In this document: one piece after another, positions 1-5,898 of the stretch
Layout: each line of letters opens with the position of its first letter
Position numbering within the stretch: position 1 is the stretch's first letter
Source: CAYHMW01 sp964357925
GTDB taxonomy: Bacteria; Patescibacteriota; Microgenomatia; UBA8517
Length of the DNA stretch: 6,633 bases
Direction of reading: 5' to 3'
Assembly (NCBI GenBank): GCA_964357925.1
Contig: CAYHMW010000035.1
Coordinates: 1-6,633, forward strand
Translations under genes and position numbers: made by a program
The notes under the pieces: generated by a model
Seen by the model: the letters and a program-made list of their open reading frames with translations, nothing else
What the model was told of the DNA's origin: nothing
Databases searched by the model: none

Positions 1-19
1 GAAGGTTAGGGACGAGGGA

Positions 20-472
20 GTGTGGTCGGTGAAGTTAGGAACAGGGTTGTTGGGGAAGATAGATTGTCCGAGTGGGAACAGAGTGGCCTACGGAAACAAA
101 AATGTGGTGATGGTAGTGGGGGAAGAGGGACTTAGAAATGCATTAACAATGGGATTTATAACTTGTGACAGATGTCATCCGGAGGAAGATGAATTGGTAA
201 GGATGGTGATCGAGGAGCGGGCTCATGAAGTGTATGGTCTGACGGGAAGGGAATTTTTGAACAAGAAAGTATTAGGATATGACGCCAGACGAATGGACTG
301 GGAAGATTTGGCGTATATCATGGGGACGTTACCTAATCGGATTTACTTACCTCAAGGACTTAGCAAAGATGCGGTGAGGGCAGAAAAAGAGAGGTTTGAG
401 AAGATTGGTTTAGGGGTGCCGGAAATGGGGTGGTATGACAAGATGGAGCCGGGTAATTTTGGCAGATATTAA
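20..472 (+). CDS. Hypothetical protein with Ada-like zinc-binding cysteine pattern, possibly 5'-partial
   Basis: I do not recognise this family with confidence. The frame is open to the window edge with no stop upstream, so the true start may lie outside. Inside the window there are GTG codons at 20 and 29; the second has a GAGGGAG Shine-Dalgarno-like run 8 bases upstream and would give 147 residues. Counting from the GTG at 20, the N-terminal third carries Cys16-Pro17, then a stretch ending in GF-x2-C49-D-R-C52-H-P. That spacing and context resemble the Ada-type metal-binding fold (Cys-Pro, about 30 residues, then G-[FY]-x-x-C-x-x-C-x-P), but only three candidate cysteines are present. The remaining 95 residues are charged and show no membrane segment. 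It lies 14 bp upstream of the pterin dehydratase on the same strand, so the two may be co-transcribed. The coding strand is strikingly purine-rich, like its neighbour. The function is unassigned; the zinc-binding reading is an inference. Confidence 0.6.
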   Translation: MWSVKLGTGLLGKIDCPSGNRVAYGNKNVVMVVGEEGLRNALTMGFITCDRCHPEEDELVRMVIEERAHEVYGLTGREFLNKKVLGYDARRMDWEDLAYIMGTLPNRIYLPQGLSKDAVRAEKERFEKIGLGVPEMGWYDKMEPGNFGRY

Positions 473-486
473 GTTAAGATAAAAAG

Positions 487-819
487 ATGCTGAGGAACCA
501 AGCGTGTGTACCGTGTGAAGTGGGGGCACCGACGGCAACGGAGGAGGAAATAAAAGGGTATCTGGGAGAGTTGTCGGGATGGGAGGTGGTGGAGGAAGAG
601 GGGATGAAGAGAATAAAGAAAGTATTTAAGTTTAAAGATTTTAAGGAGGCGGTGAAATTTACTGATAAAGTAGCGGCGAGAGCGGAAGAACATGGACATC
701 ATCCTAGGTTAGTACTGGAGTGGGGCAAGGTGGAAGTGTGGTGGTGGACGCATAAGATAAAGGGGCTACATCGAAATGATTTTGTGATGGCTGCGAAGAC
801 GGAGGAGGATTATTTGTAA
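487..819 (+). CDS. 4a-hydroxytetrahydrobiopterin dehydratase (pterin-4a-carbinolamine dehydratase, PCD/DCoH family)
   Basis: This small cytosolic enzyme dehydrates 4a-hydroxy-tetrahydropterin to the quinonoid dihydropterin. Its length of 110 residues is normal for the family. The signature is clear: E67-E-H-G-H71-H72-P73 followed by the beta-strand region W79-GKVEVWWW-T88-H89 and then D97. These correspond to the conserved HHP and TH...D elements that form the pterin site, with His71, His72 and His89 as the expected catalytic or binding histidines. The N-terminus has the CVPC-x-GAP lead-in often seen in bacterial members, followed by T-x-EEI and a GW pair. The start is the first ATG of the frame; its Shine-Dalgarno sequence is weak. 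No aromatic amino acid hydroxylase is visible, so its role here could instead be general pterin or molybdopterin recycling. Its last 10 bp overlap the 3' end of the convergent toxin gene, leaving no room for a terminator between them. Confidence 0.93.
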   Translation: MLRNQACVPCEVGAPTATEEEIKGYLGELSGWEVVEEEGMKRIKKVFKFKDFKEAVKFTDKVAARAEEHGHHPRLVLEWGKVEVWWWTHKIKGLHRNDFVMAAKTEEDYL

Positions 820-1052
820 ACACCTTGACGGTGGGCGATGTGAACGATAAAGATTTTAATGTTATCAATCCTGTATATGATCCGGTAAGGCCAGGCCCTT
901 AATGACCTTAGGCCGGTAAATTCTCCTTTTAACTGTTTCCCGAAGGTTGGATTTATTCGTAGGTAGGTGATTTTTTTCGAGATTTTCCTTTGCTCTTTTG
1001 AAGGCAGTTTTCTCAATTCTTTTTCTGCCCCCTTGCTATATTCAATCTGCAT
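810..1052 (-). CDS. RelE/ParE family toxin of a type II toxin-antitoxin pair
   Basis: This protein of 80 residues has the compact RelE/ParE architecture: an N-terminal strand (QIEYSKGAEKEL), a helical hairpin rich in Lys (LPSKEQRKISKKI), then NP-x-F-GKQLKG, the central strand LRAWPYRIIYRID, and a C-terminal strand IFIVHIAHRQGVY. The G-K-x-L-K-G and YR-I-I-Y-R elements are the recognisable family core. RelE-type members cleave mRNA on the ribosome and ParE-type members act on DNA gyrase; the sequence does not settle which applies. The ATG at 1052 is preferred to the TTG at 1055, because an AGGA lies 4 bases upstream of the TTG-ATG region and only ATG fits usual practice. The start overlaps the antitoxin stop by 11 bp, implying translational coupling. 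The 3' end overlaps the convergent dehydratase gene by 10 bp. Confidence 0.88.
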   Translation of the reverse strand: MQIEYSKGAEKELRKLPSKEQRKISKKITYLRINPTFGKQLKGEFTGLRSLRAWPYRIIYRIDNIKIFIVHIAHRQGVYK

Positions 1053-1317
1053 CAATTCCTAGACTTTTAATTAGCTCTTCATGAGAAATCCCCGTTTTTT
1101 CTTTTCGGCTACTTCTGATAGCGCTGACTTCTTCTGGGTTGCTCATGATATCGGCGGTTTCGATCCAGGAATCCAGTTCGTCTTTGCTGATGAGAATGAC
1201 AGGGTCGGCTCCCCGAAGCTTTATTTCGTAGGATCTTAGTCCTTTGGAGGCCAATTTGATGAGGGTGTAGAGCTGGTCTCGGGCTTCGCTGGCGGTAAGG
1301 GTGGAAGAGTTAAGCAT
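1042..1317 (-). CDS. Phd/YefM family antitoxin
   Basis: This 91-residue protein is expected to bind its own promoter with the N-terminal domain and wrap the toxin with the C-terminal tail. The N-terminus reads LTASEARDQLYTLIKLASKG, the typical Phd/YefM opening (T-x-S-E-A-R-x-x-L). It is followed by the strand pair YEIKLRGADPVILISKDELDSW, where the family usually has a PV-x-L-[IV]-S-x-[ED]-[ED] segment. The remaining 40 residues are charged and probably disordered when free, as expected of a toxin-binding tail. No Shine-Dalgarno sequence precedes the ATG at 1317. The promoter 6 bp upstream would place the transcript start at or near the ATG, so translation may be leaderless. The gene is first in a two-gene operon with the RelE/ParE toxin and is divergent from the tRNA-Asn gene. 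Confidence 0.88.
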   Translation of the reverse strand: MLNSSTLTASEARDQLYTLIKLASKGLRSYEIKLRGADPVILISKDELDSWIETADIMSNPEEVSAIRSSRKEKTGISHEELIKSLGIDAD

Positions 1318-1323
1318 GGAATT

Positions 1324-1352
1324 ATCGTATCAGTAGTCGTACGGGTTGTCAA
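1324..1352 (-). promoter_or_regulatory. Sigma-70-type promoter of the antitoxin-toxin operon
   Basis: On the - strand there is a perfect TTGACA -35 box (complement of 1347-1352), a 17-bp spacer and a TACGAT -10 box (complement of 1324-1329). Only six bases separate the -10 box from the antitoxin ATG, so initiation 6 to 7 bases downstream would start the mRNA at or just before the start codon. This agrees with the lack of a Shine-Dalgarno sequence. Antitoxins of this family usually autorepress; the only symmetry I see in the spacer is a short CGTA...TACG. Confidence 0.75.
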
Positions 1353-1363
1353 GTCGTGTCCGC

Positions 1364-1392
1364 TGGAGTTTTGGAGGCTAAGAAGGTAAAAT
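1364..1392 (+). promoter_or_regulatory. Possible promoter of the tRNA-Asn gene
   Basis: TAAAAT at 1387-1392 is a good -10 candidate. It is preceded at 17 bp by TGGAGT (1364-1369), a poor -35 match. Initiation near 1399 would leave a leader of about 18 nt before the mature tRNA 5' end at 1417. The leader contains a small GTTC/GAAC inverted repeat. The evidence is weak because the -35 box matches consensus at only three of six positions. Confidence 0.3.
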
Positions 1393-1450
1393 GAAGGGGT
1401 TCTTTTAGGAACATATTCCCCGGTGGCGCAATGGTAGCGCGGTTCGCTGT

Positions 1451-1643
1451 CCTGTGGCAGCCTTAATCAGTAATGATTAAGTGAATAATCAGGCTAATTC
1501 GGGAGACTCCTAGAAATAGGGCTATCCCGAGCTAAATCTCTAAGTATTTAGAGTAAATGTGTAGAGACTATATACCTGGTTTCCGACCATTAAGTTGAGG
1601 AAAATGAGATAGTCCAAGCCTTACGGTAACGTGAGGGAACTTG
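1451..1643 (+). ncRNA. Group I self-splicing intron (small, IC3-like) in tRNA-Asn, between U35 and U36
   Basis: All the core helices can be drawn. P1: GCUGU of the 5' exon plus C1451 pairs with GGCAGC (1456-1461), giving the required U1450.G1457 wobble at the splice site. P2: CTTAATCA/TGATTAAG (1462-1481), perfect 8 bp with a GUAA loop. P3: AATCAGG (1487-1493) with CCTGGTT (1575-1581). P4: TCGGG with CCCGA around 1499-1535. P5: CCTA/TAGG capped by GAAA. P6: CTCTAA/TTAGAG. P7: GACTAT (1566-1571) with ATAGTC (1609-1614). P8: around 1582-1601. P9: CCTTACG/CGTGAGG (1619-1636) with a GUAA loop. The intron ends in G1643, the expected terminal guanosine. At 193 nt it holds no ORF. The GNRA loops on P2 and P9 resemble the compact Azoarcus-type tRNA introns, hence the IC3-like call. 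Splicing is inferred from structure. Confidence 0.9.
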
Positions 1644-1656
1644 TAACGAAAAGGTT

Positions 1657-1684
1657 CTAGGTTCGAATCCTAGCCGGGGAGCCA
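1657..1684. other. Predicted island attachment site (tRNA-Asn T arm to CCA)
   Basis: The recombinase gene ends inside the 3' end of the tRNA, the tRNA is structurally intact, and base composition and gene content change just beyond it. These are the usual marks of an element inserted at a tRNA 3' end, where the incoming attachment site rebuilds the tRNA tail. The core dinucleotide cannot be placed from one junction, and no second copy of this segment is visible elsewhere in the window, so the other boundary must lie to the right of 6633. Confidence 0.5.
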
Positions 1685-3130
1685 AAGTTGACCATCGGCA
1701 TAATTTAAGATTGTGTCGAATGGTTTTATAGCGTCATATCGGACTAATTTATCTTCTACTCTAAGGTTCGATAGTACGAGCTTGATTAATTGCCTTCTTT
1801 CCTCAACTTCTGAACTTTTGAAAAGCTCATAAGCCCGATTTGACAGTTCTAGCAGGTATTTAGCCGTGATGTAGTAGTTATCCTCGGCTTCTTGAAGCAT
1901 ACCTAGTCGGGTCGTTATATCAGCCTTTTGTTCATGGAATGACTGAAAGAACTTGTCATACTCATCGTCAGTAATACGCCCTTTGAGTTTATCGAGGTAA
2001 AGATTGTCCATCATCTTAGTTAGTGTCTTATTCTCATCATTAAGCTTGTCGAGTTGTTTATTGTGGAAGTCCATTTTGTCTTGGTGAAGATTGCTTAGAT
2101 TTCCGACTACTTGATCTAAGACCCAATCGGGGATTTGTAACCGCTTAAACACATCGCCTATTTGCTCGGTAATTGTTTCTTCTCTTAGCCAGTCGGCGTT
2201 GTGTTTACCGTTGTATTGGGTGCAATGATAGTAGATGTGTCCTTTGTGCTTTTCTGGGGTTACAGCTAATCCACAATGACCACAACGTAGTAAACCTCGA
2301 TAGATGTATGGTTTGCCGGCATATTTAAATGGTTTCTTATTAAAGTTGGCTTTTATTTGTTGGACCTGGTCAAAAAGTTCTTTGGTTACGATTGGTTGGT
2401 ATTTGTGCTTATATTGTTTATTCTTCCAAGTCATTATGCCGTAATAGAAATGATCCTTTAGTACTTTGTCGGTCATACCTTTTGACCAATCGACACCATA
2501 TTCGGATTTTATCTTTTGTCGTAGCAATTCCATTGAGAAGCTACTTGTTGCGTACCATTCATAGGCTTTCTGAACTACTTTTGAAGCGAAATCATCAACA
2601 ACTATTTCTGTTTTGTCTTTGCTAATTGGTTCTCGTTTGTAACCGTAAGATGGTCGAGCTGGATAAGTACCCATTCTTAGCATTTGTTCTTGAGCTCGTT
2701 TTACGTTATCGCTTATGGCGTCAGAGTAGTATTTGGCTAGACCAAGGCTAATACTGAAATTAAATTTCTCGACTGCTGATAACTGACTGTTGATAACTTG
2801 CCCATCAGATACAAAATGAAGTTCGATTTCATCTCTTAACGCTTTTTCATAAAGTGTTGAAACTCGTTTATCGAAGATGTTACGAGACAACCGGTCTACC
2901 TTATCAAAACATACGGCCATTTTTTCTTTTTGTTCGATAACATAATCAAGTATTTTGTCAAAATCATCCCGCTTTGTTTTATATGCACTTTCATCAAAAC
3001 TAAACTCCTTGAGGATCTCGAACCCTTTGTTTTGGCAATATTTATTGAGTCGTGCGACTTGAGCAGGAAGGGAGTTGCCCGCCTCTTTTTGCTCTTCTGT
3101 GCTGACTCTGGCAATTATTACTGCTTTCAT
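1670..3130 (-). CDS. Large serine recombinase (site-specific integrase)
   Basis: This 486-residue enzyme is expected to integrate and excise the island through a phosphoserine intermediate. The N-terminal resolvase domain (about 1-150) opens with IIARVST, where Ser10 is the nucleophile and Arg8 an active-site arginine; D79-R80-L-S-R83-N supplies the conserved arginine pair. A recombinase domain follows (about 155-265, starting PARPSYGYKRE). Next is a zinc ribbon (279-310) with C283-x2-C286 and C303, where His310 stands in the place of the usual fourth cysteine. A helical, probably coiled-coil segment spans about 345-415. The length is normal for the family. The start ATG overlaps the specificity-subunit stop (ATGA), so translation is probably coupled. 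The final codons TGG CTC CCC GGC TAG are the complement of the tRNA-Asn 3' end, so the stop codon comes from the tRNA T stem. No terminator is visible after it. Confidence 0.95.
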   Translation of the reverse strand: MKAVIIARVSTEEQKEAGNSLPAQVARLNKYCQNKGFEILKEFSFDESAYKTKRDDFDKILDYVIEQKEKMAVCFDKVDRLSRNIFDKRVSTLYEKALRDEIELHFVSDGQVINSQLSAVEKFNFSISLGLAKYYSDAISDNVKRAQEQMLRMGTYPARPSYGYKREPISKDKTEIVVDDFASKVVQKAYEWYATSSFSMELLRQKIKSEYGVDWSKGMTDKVLKDHFYYGIMTWKNKQYKHKYQPIVTKELFDQVQQIKANFNKKPFKYAGKPYIYRGLLRCGHCGLAVTPEKHKGHIYYHCTQYNGKHNADWLREETITEQIGDVFKRLQIPDWVLDQVVGNLSNLHQDKMDFHNKQLDKLNDENKTLTKMMDNLYLDKLKGRITDDEYDKFFQSFHEQKADITTRLGMLQEAEDNYYITAKYLLELSNRAYELFKSSEVEERRQLIKLVLSNLRVEDKLVRYDAIKPFDTILNYADGQLWLPG

Positions 3131-4095
3131 TTGAAACTTAAATTAGTAGAGTATGGCAGGCTTTTAATATATTGTTCCATAAATAGCCAATCTGGTTGAC
3201 CGTCTTCAGAAGGTAATTTTATTTTGAATTCAGACAACCTATCACTACCCATTTTTCTGCTGTAGTTAAATCTATATTTTTCTAATTGAAGAATTGTTTT
3301 AAGGAATAAACCAATAAAAACATTTATCTCGAACTTAGGAGCTAAAATCCTTACATCAACAGGTGTTGATTTATACGGAAAGGGTTGGTAATAAAAATAT
3401 CCTACAGAACCACCTCTGTTTGCTGTAATTGTTCCAGCGGGATTTGTCGGTTCTTCCTGAACAGTTGAAGTTATCCCGTTCATCTTATCTGATGAGGTTA
3501 TGTAAGGAGTAGTGCCTCCTATGTTGAGGTCATTCATCAACTCATCTCTCGAGGCTGAGATGTCAAATAAGTCAGTCAAGTCAAAGTAAGTCCAGTCAGA
3601 AGTATCTATATTTACTTCTTGGTTGTTAAGGCTTTCAGTGTGCAAATTGTTTAAGCTGTTGATGTCTAAGCTTTTCCACTCATCAGGCATTTCACTCGGT
3701 ATGAGCAGGTCTTTTAATGTTTTATTAGCTTGTCGCCCAAAGTTGTATTTATATTGATTTAATCTGATTGTGTAGCAGTAAAAGAGTTTTTCAACCATCG
3801 ACATTGGGGATAGTGGCCGAAGAATAAATACATGAAAGCCTGTGTAAAAGGGCTTCGTCTGAATGAAGGAGGATAGTACGGAATTTCCACTACCCGCAAC
3901 GCTTATTAACCCAGCTTCAAATGGGGCAAGGTCTGTTAACTGTTCTACTATTCCTGAGACACCATTGTTTTTTTCTGTCCTAGACACAAAATTAACAGAA
4001 TCTGTATTCTCAGCCTCGCATTCAGTTAAATTGATTAATTCAAGGCTGTTGCCGTATTGAACATCAAATAGTTCGTTAATTTTCTTTAGTTTCAT
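3127..4095 (-). CDS. Restriction-modification specificity (S) subunit, BcgI B-like, two target recognition domains
   Basis: This protein selects the DNA target for the adjacent nuclease/methylase. It has 322 residues and is built as two similar halves. Each opens with an F-x-[LV]-type element (KKINELFDVQYG at 4-15; FDLTDLFDISAS at 171-182) and closes with a helix plus a P-[DE]-W tail (FGRQANKTLKDLLIPS to PDEW; FNYSRKMGSDRLSEFKIKLPS to QPDW). Two TRDs in one chain imply a bipartite asymmetric recognition sequence, which cannot be read from the protein. The second half has the TPYITSSDKMNG and G-T-I-T-A-N-R-GGSVG elements common in these subunits. I prefer the ATG at 4095, with an AAGAG about 10 bases upstream, to the TTG at 4122, which would add nine residues. 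The start lies 20 bp inside the end of the methylase gene, and the stop overlaps the recombinase ATG. Confidence 0.88.
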   Translation of the reverse strand: MKLKKINELFDVQYGNSLELINLTECEAENTDSVNFVSRTEKNNGVSGIVEQLTDLAPFEAGLISVAGSGNSVLSSFIQTKPFYTGFHVFILRPLSPMSMVEKLFYCYTIRLNQYKYNFGRQANKTLKDLLIPSEMPDEWKSLDINSLNNLHTESLNNQEVNIDTSDWTYFDLTDLFDISASRDELMNDLNIGGTTPYITSSDKMNGITSTVQEEPTNPAGTITANRGGSVGYFYYQPFPYKSTPVDVRILAPKFEINVFIGLFLKTILQLEKYRFNYSRKMGSDRLSEFKIKLPSEDGQPDWLFMEQYIKSLPYSTNLSFK

Positions 4096-5896
4096 ATGTA
4101 AAAAGCTCTTTGAAATATACAAATTCCTTTACCGATTTGATAAAGTCTTTCTTCGCTAGAGCCGTGTAGTCTGTTTCCATATAAGCTTCTGCGCACCATT
4201 CATCTTCAGCTTTAACCACCTGATTTACACTCAAACCTGCAATGTTTTGTCTATTCATGTACGTCTCAGTCCACTTTTCTTTTATCGATTTCCATTTGTC
4301 TTTAATATCAACTCGTCCCTTCATTTTTCTTTTTTCAAATCCATCATCTTTGAAATATCCAAAAAATGTTTTCTTATTTAATGGATGAGGTCTTTTTGCC
4401 GTAAAAACCATTATGCAAGAAATAACCCCAACATTTGAGTTGAAAAACAGTTCGTCTGGCATAGAAAGAACTGCTTCAAGAGTATGCTTATCAAGTAGTT
4501 TTTTCTTTAATTGGAGTATTTTGCCTTTTTGTGCTAAAGCTGATGACATGGGGACAATGGCAACACATCTTCCGCCTTGCTCTATGCATTCTAAGTTATT
4601 AACAATAAATTCTAGCTCTTCGACATCATTTTTCTTATCCGCTTTATAGGGAGGATTTAACAGACCGACATTTGGTTTATAAGTTTTTACCTGATCCATT
4701 ATGGATTTATCAAAGCAACTTCCATTTAGGATGCTAGATTTCCCATCTTGGTGGATGAACATATTGGAGCAAGCTAACGCAAAAATATGTGCTTGATACT
4801 CGACTCCAATTAATTGATGTTGTTTAATATTTTTTATTAAATCCAAGTTATCTTTAGCGTCATTAATCATTAAATTCATCGCACTAACAAGGAATCCACC
4901 TGTTCCCGTACAGTTGTCGTAAACAATACTATTCTTGTTCACTTCAGCTAATTCGGCCATGAATTCGGTTATGTGAGGAGGTGTTAGCACAATTCCTAAC
5001 CCCTTATCGCTATTTGCATATCTTAGAAACTCAACATAGAGTTGGCCAAGAACATCAAAATACCTATGTGTTCTTACAAACGAATTGATATTGTCGTTTA
5101 TGTCAGTAATTATCTCTTTAAGTACGCCATCAATTGTTGATAAAGATGTATCTGTCTTAATAAACTCAAACCTTGCCTTAACAATCGAGAGCTTCTTGTC
5201 TTGAATGCTTGAGTTTTTAAATTCCATCTCAACTGTATCTACTAAATATCTTGCAAGGTCTTCAGCCTTTGAGTAGTCCTTATATGTTTTTACGAATGCC
5301 GTGTTTTCTAAGGCAATTAAGATACAGCTAATCAGAAGGCTTCTATCACTTTCTAAAATCTTATACCCGTGCAGTTTTTCATTTAGTTCTTTGGAAAAAG
5401 CTAGGAGTCTTTCATAGTCTTGCCTAAATTTCTCAGGGCTTTTTATATATCCTTCAAGGTAGTCATTCGCAGGGAGTAATTCAGTTCCAAATTTTGGGGT
5501 AGGTTTGTTATCGCCTTTGAGTTGAAGGAAATGTGATACTTTTAACTGGTTTAATGTTTCACCGCTAACTGCAATCGCTAAAACATCAAACTCTTTAGCT
5601 AAGTAAGATGTATAGAGAAGTGCGCCATCGACTGCAAATTCGCTATATCTATCTTTACTGGCGCTCTCGTGTTTTAGGGAATCAGCTTTACACTCTATGA
5701 CTATTATCAAGTCAGGATTATTTTTAAATCTAATGATGAATTCTGGAAAACCTTTTCCGTTTCCTTTTTTTGAAGCCAACTTCAACAACTTATCTATTTT
5801 AGGAACATCAGACGACTGTTCTTCAATAATCAAAAAATCTCTAAATCTATTGAAATGCTCTCTTACAATGTTTTCTGTTTTTCTTTCGTTTGCCAT
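4076..5896 (-). CDS. Fused PD-(D/E)XK nuclease and N6-adenine DNA methyltransferase (type IIB/IIG, BcgI A-like)
   Basis: This 606-residue protein combines cutting and modification in one chain. The N-terminal 120 residues look like a PD-(D/E)XK nuclease: G49-F-P51-E52-F, then a hydrophobic strand ending V-I-E68-C-K70-A-D, i.e. the acidic/E-x-K arrangement. A helical linker occupies about 150-295. The methylase follows: motif X-like G301-IVLTPPHIT, motif I D327-x-C-T-G-T-G-G-F at 327-335 for AdoMet binding, and motif IV N414-P-P-Y417, the N6-adenine catalytic tetrapeptide. Together with a separate S subunit this matches the BcgI plan, in which an A2B complex methylates and cuts on both sides of a split site. 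No HsdR helicase subunit is present, so a classical type I system is unlikely. The start ATG lies 2 bp after the HTH stop, with no Shine-Dalgarno sequence, so coupled translation is likely. Confidence 0.9.
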   Translation of the reverse strand: MANERKTENIVREHFNRFRDFLIIEEQSSDVPKIDKLLKLASKKGNGKGFPEFIIRFKNNPDLIIVIECKADSLKHESASKDRYSEFAVDGALLYTSYLAKEFDVLAIAVSGETLNQLKVSHFLQLKGDNKPTPKFGTELLPANDYLEGYIKSPEKFRQDYERLLAFSKELNEKLHGYKILESDRSLLISCILIALENTAFVKTYKDYSKAEDLARYLVDTVEMEFKNSSIQDKKLSIVKARFEFIKTDTSLSTIDGVLKEIITDINDNINSFVRTHRYFDVLGQLYVEFLRYANSDKGLGIVLTPPHITEFMAELAEVNKNSIVYDNCTGTGGFLVSAMNLMINDAKDNLDLIKNIKQHQLIGVEYQAHIFALACSNMFIHQDGKSSILNGSCFDKSIMDQVKTYKPNVGLLNPPYKADKKNDVEELEFIVNNLECIEQGGRCVAIVPMSSALAQKGKILQLKKKLLDKHTLEAVLSMPDELFFNSNVGVISCIMVFTAKRPHPLNKKTFFGYFKDDGFEKRKMKGRVDIKDKWKSIKEKWTETYMNRQNIAGLSVNQVVKAEDEWCAEAYMETDYTALAKKDFIKSVKEFVYFKELFTYETKEN

Positions 5897-5898
5897 AT

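Larger units (their letters stand above)
1417..1684 (+). tRNA. tRNA-Asn(GUU), interrupted in the anticodon by a group I intron
   Basis: The exons are 1417-1450 and 1644-1684, 75 nt after splicing with CCA encoded. The acceptor stem is TCCCCGG (1417-1423) with CCGGGGA (1674-1680), then discriminator G1681 and CCA. The D arm is GCGC/GCGC around a loop with A14, G18, G19 and A21. The T arm is CTAGG/CCTAG around TTCGAAT. The anticodon stem is GTTCG (1442-1446) with CGAAA (1647-1651), where the outermost 27-43 pair is a G-A mismatch. Joining U1450 to U1644 restores the loop C-U-G-U-U-A-A, the classic asparagine loop with anticodon GUU. Discriminator G73 and the UCC start of the acceptor also fit bacterial tRNA-Asn. 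The last 15 bases are also, on the other strand, the end of the recombinase gene. Confidence 0.9.

Noticed and set aside
469..702. 77-codon open frame on the - strand
   Set aside because: It is antisense to the well-supported dehydratase gene and encodes a low-complexity Phe/Arg/Leu-rich product with no family features.
885..933. CCGG/CCTT-rich inverted repeat as a terminator
   Set aside because: It falls inside the conserved core of the toxin gene, is imperfect, and lacks a T run.
1447..1453. Reading the anticodon loop straight through (CTGTCCT) as a tRNA-Asp with anticodon GUC
   Set aside because: No pairing anticodon 3' strand or T arm follows directly. The matching 3' half is 193 nt away behind a complete group I intron, and the spliced loop CUGUUAA is that of tRNA-Asn.
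1462..1481. Perfect hairpin as a transcription terminator
   Set aside because: No T run follows, the loop is a GNRA tetraloop, and it fits P2 of the intron.
2930..3199. Open frame on the + strand across the recombinase start
   Set aside because: It is antisense to the catalytic domain of the recombinase and the end of the S subunit, with no coherent domain.
4096..4122. TTG start adding nine residues to the S subunit
   Set aside because: The AAAGGA is too close to the TTG, and the ATG at 4095 begins right before the conserved opening of the family.
4413..4649. 78-codon open frame on the + strand
   Set aside because: It is a shadow of the methylase gene, Ser/Phe-rich, with no ribosome binding site or domain.
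3127..5896. Classical three-subunit type I restriction system
   Set aside because: There is no HsdR helicase, and the methylase chain carries its own nuclease domain, so a BcgI-like type IIB/IIG assignment fits better.
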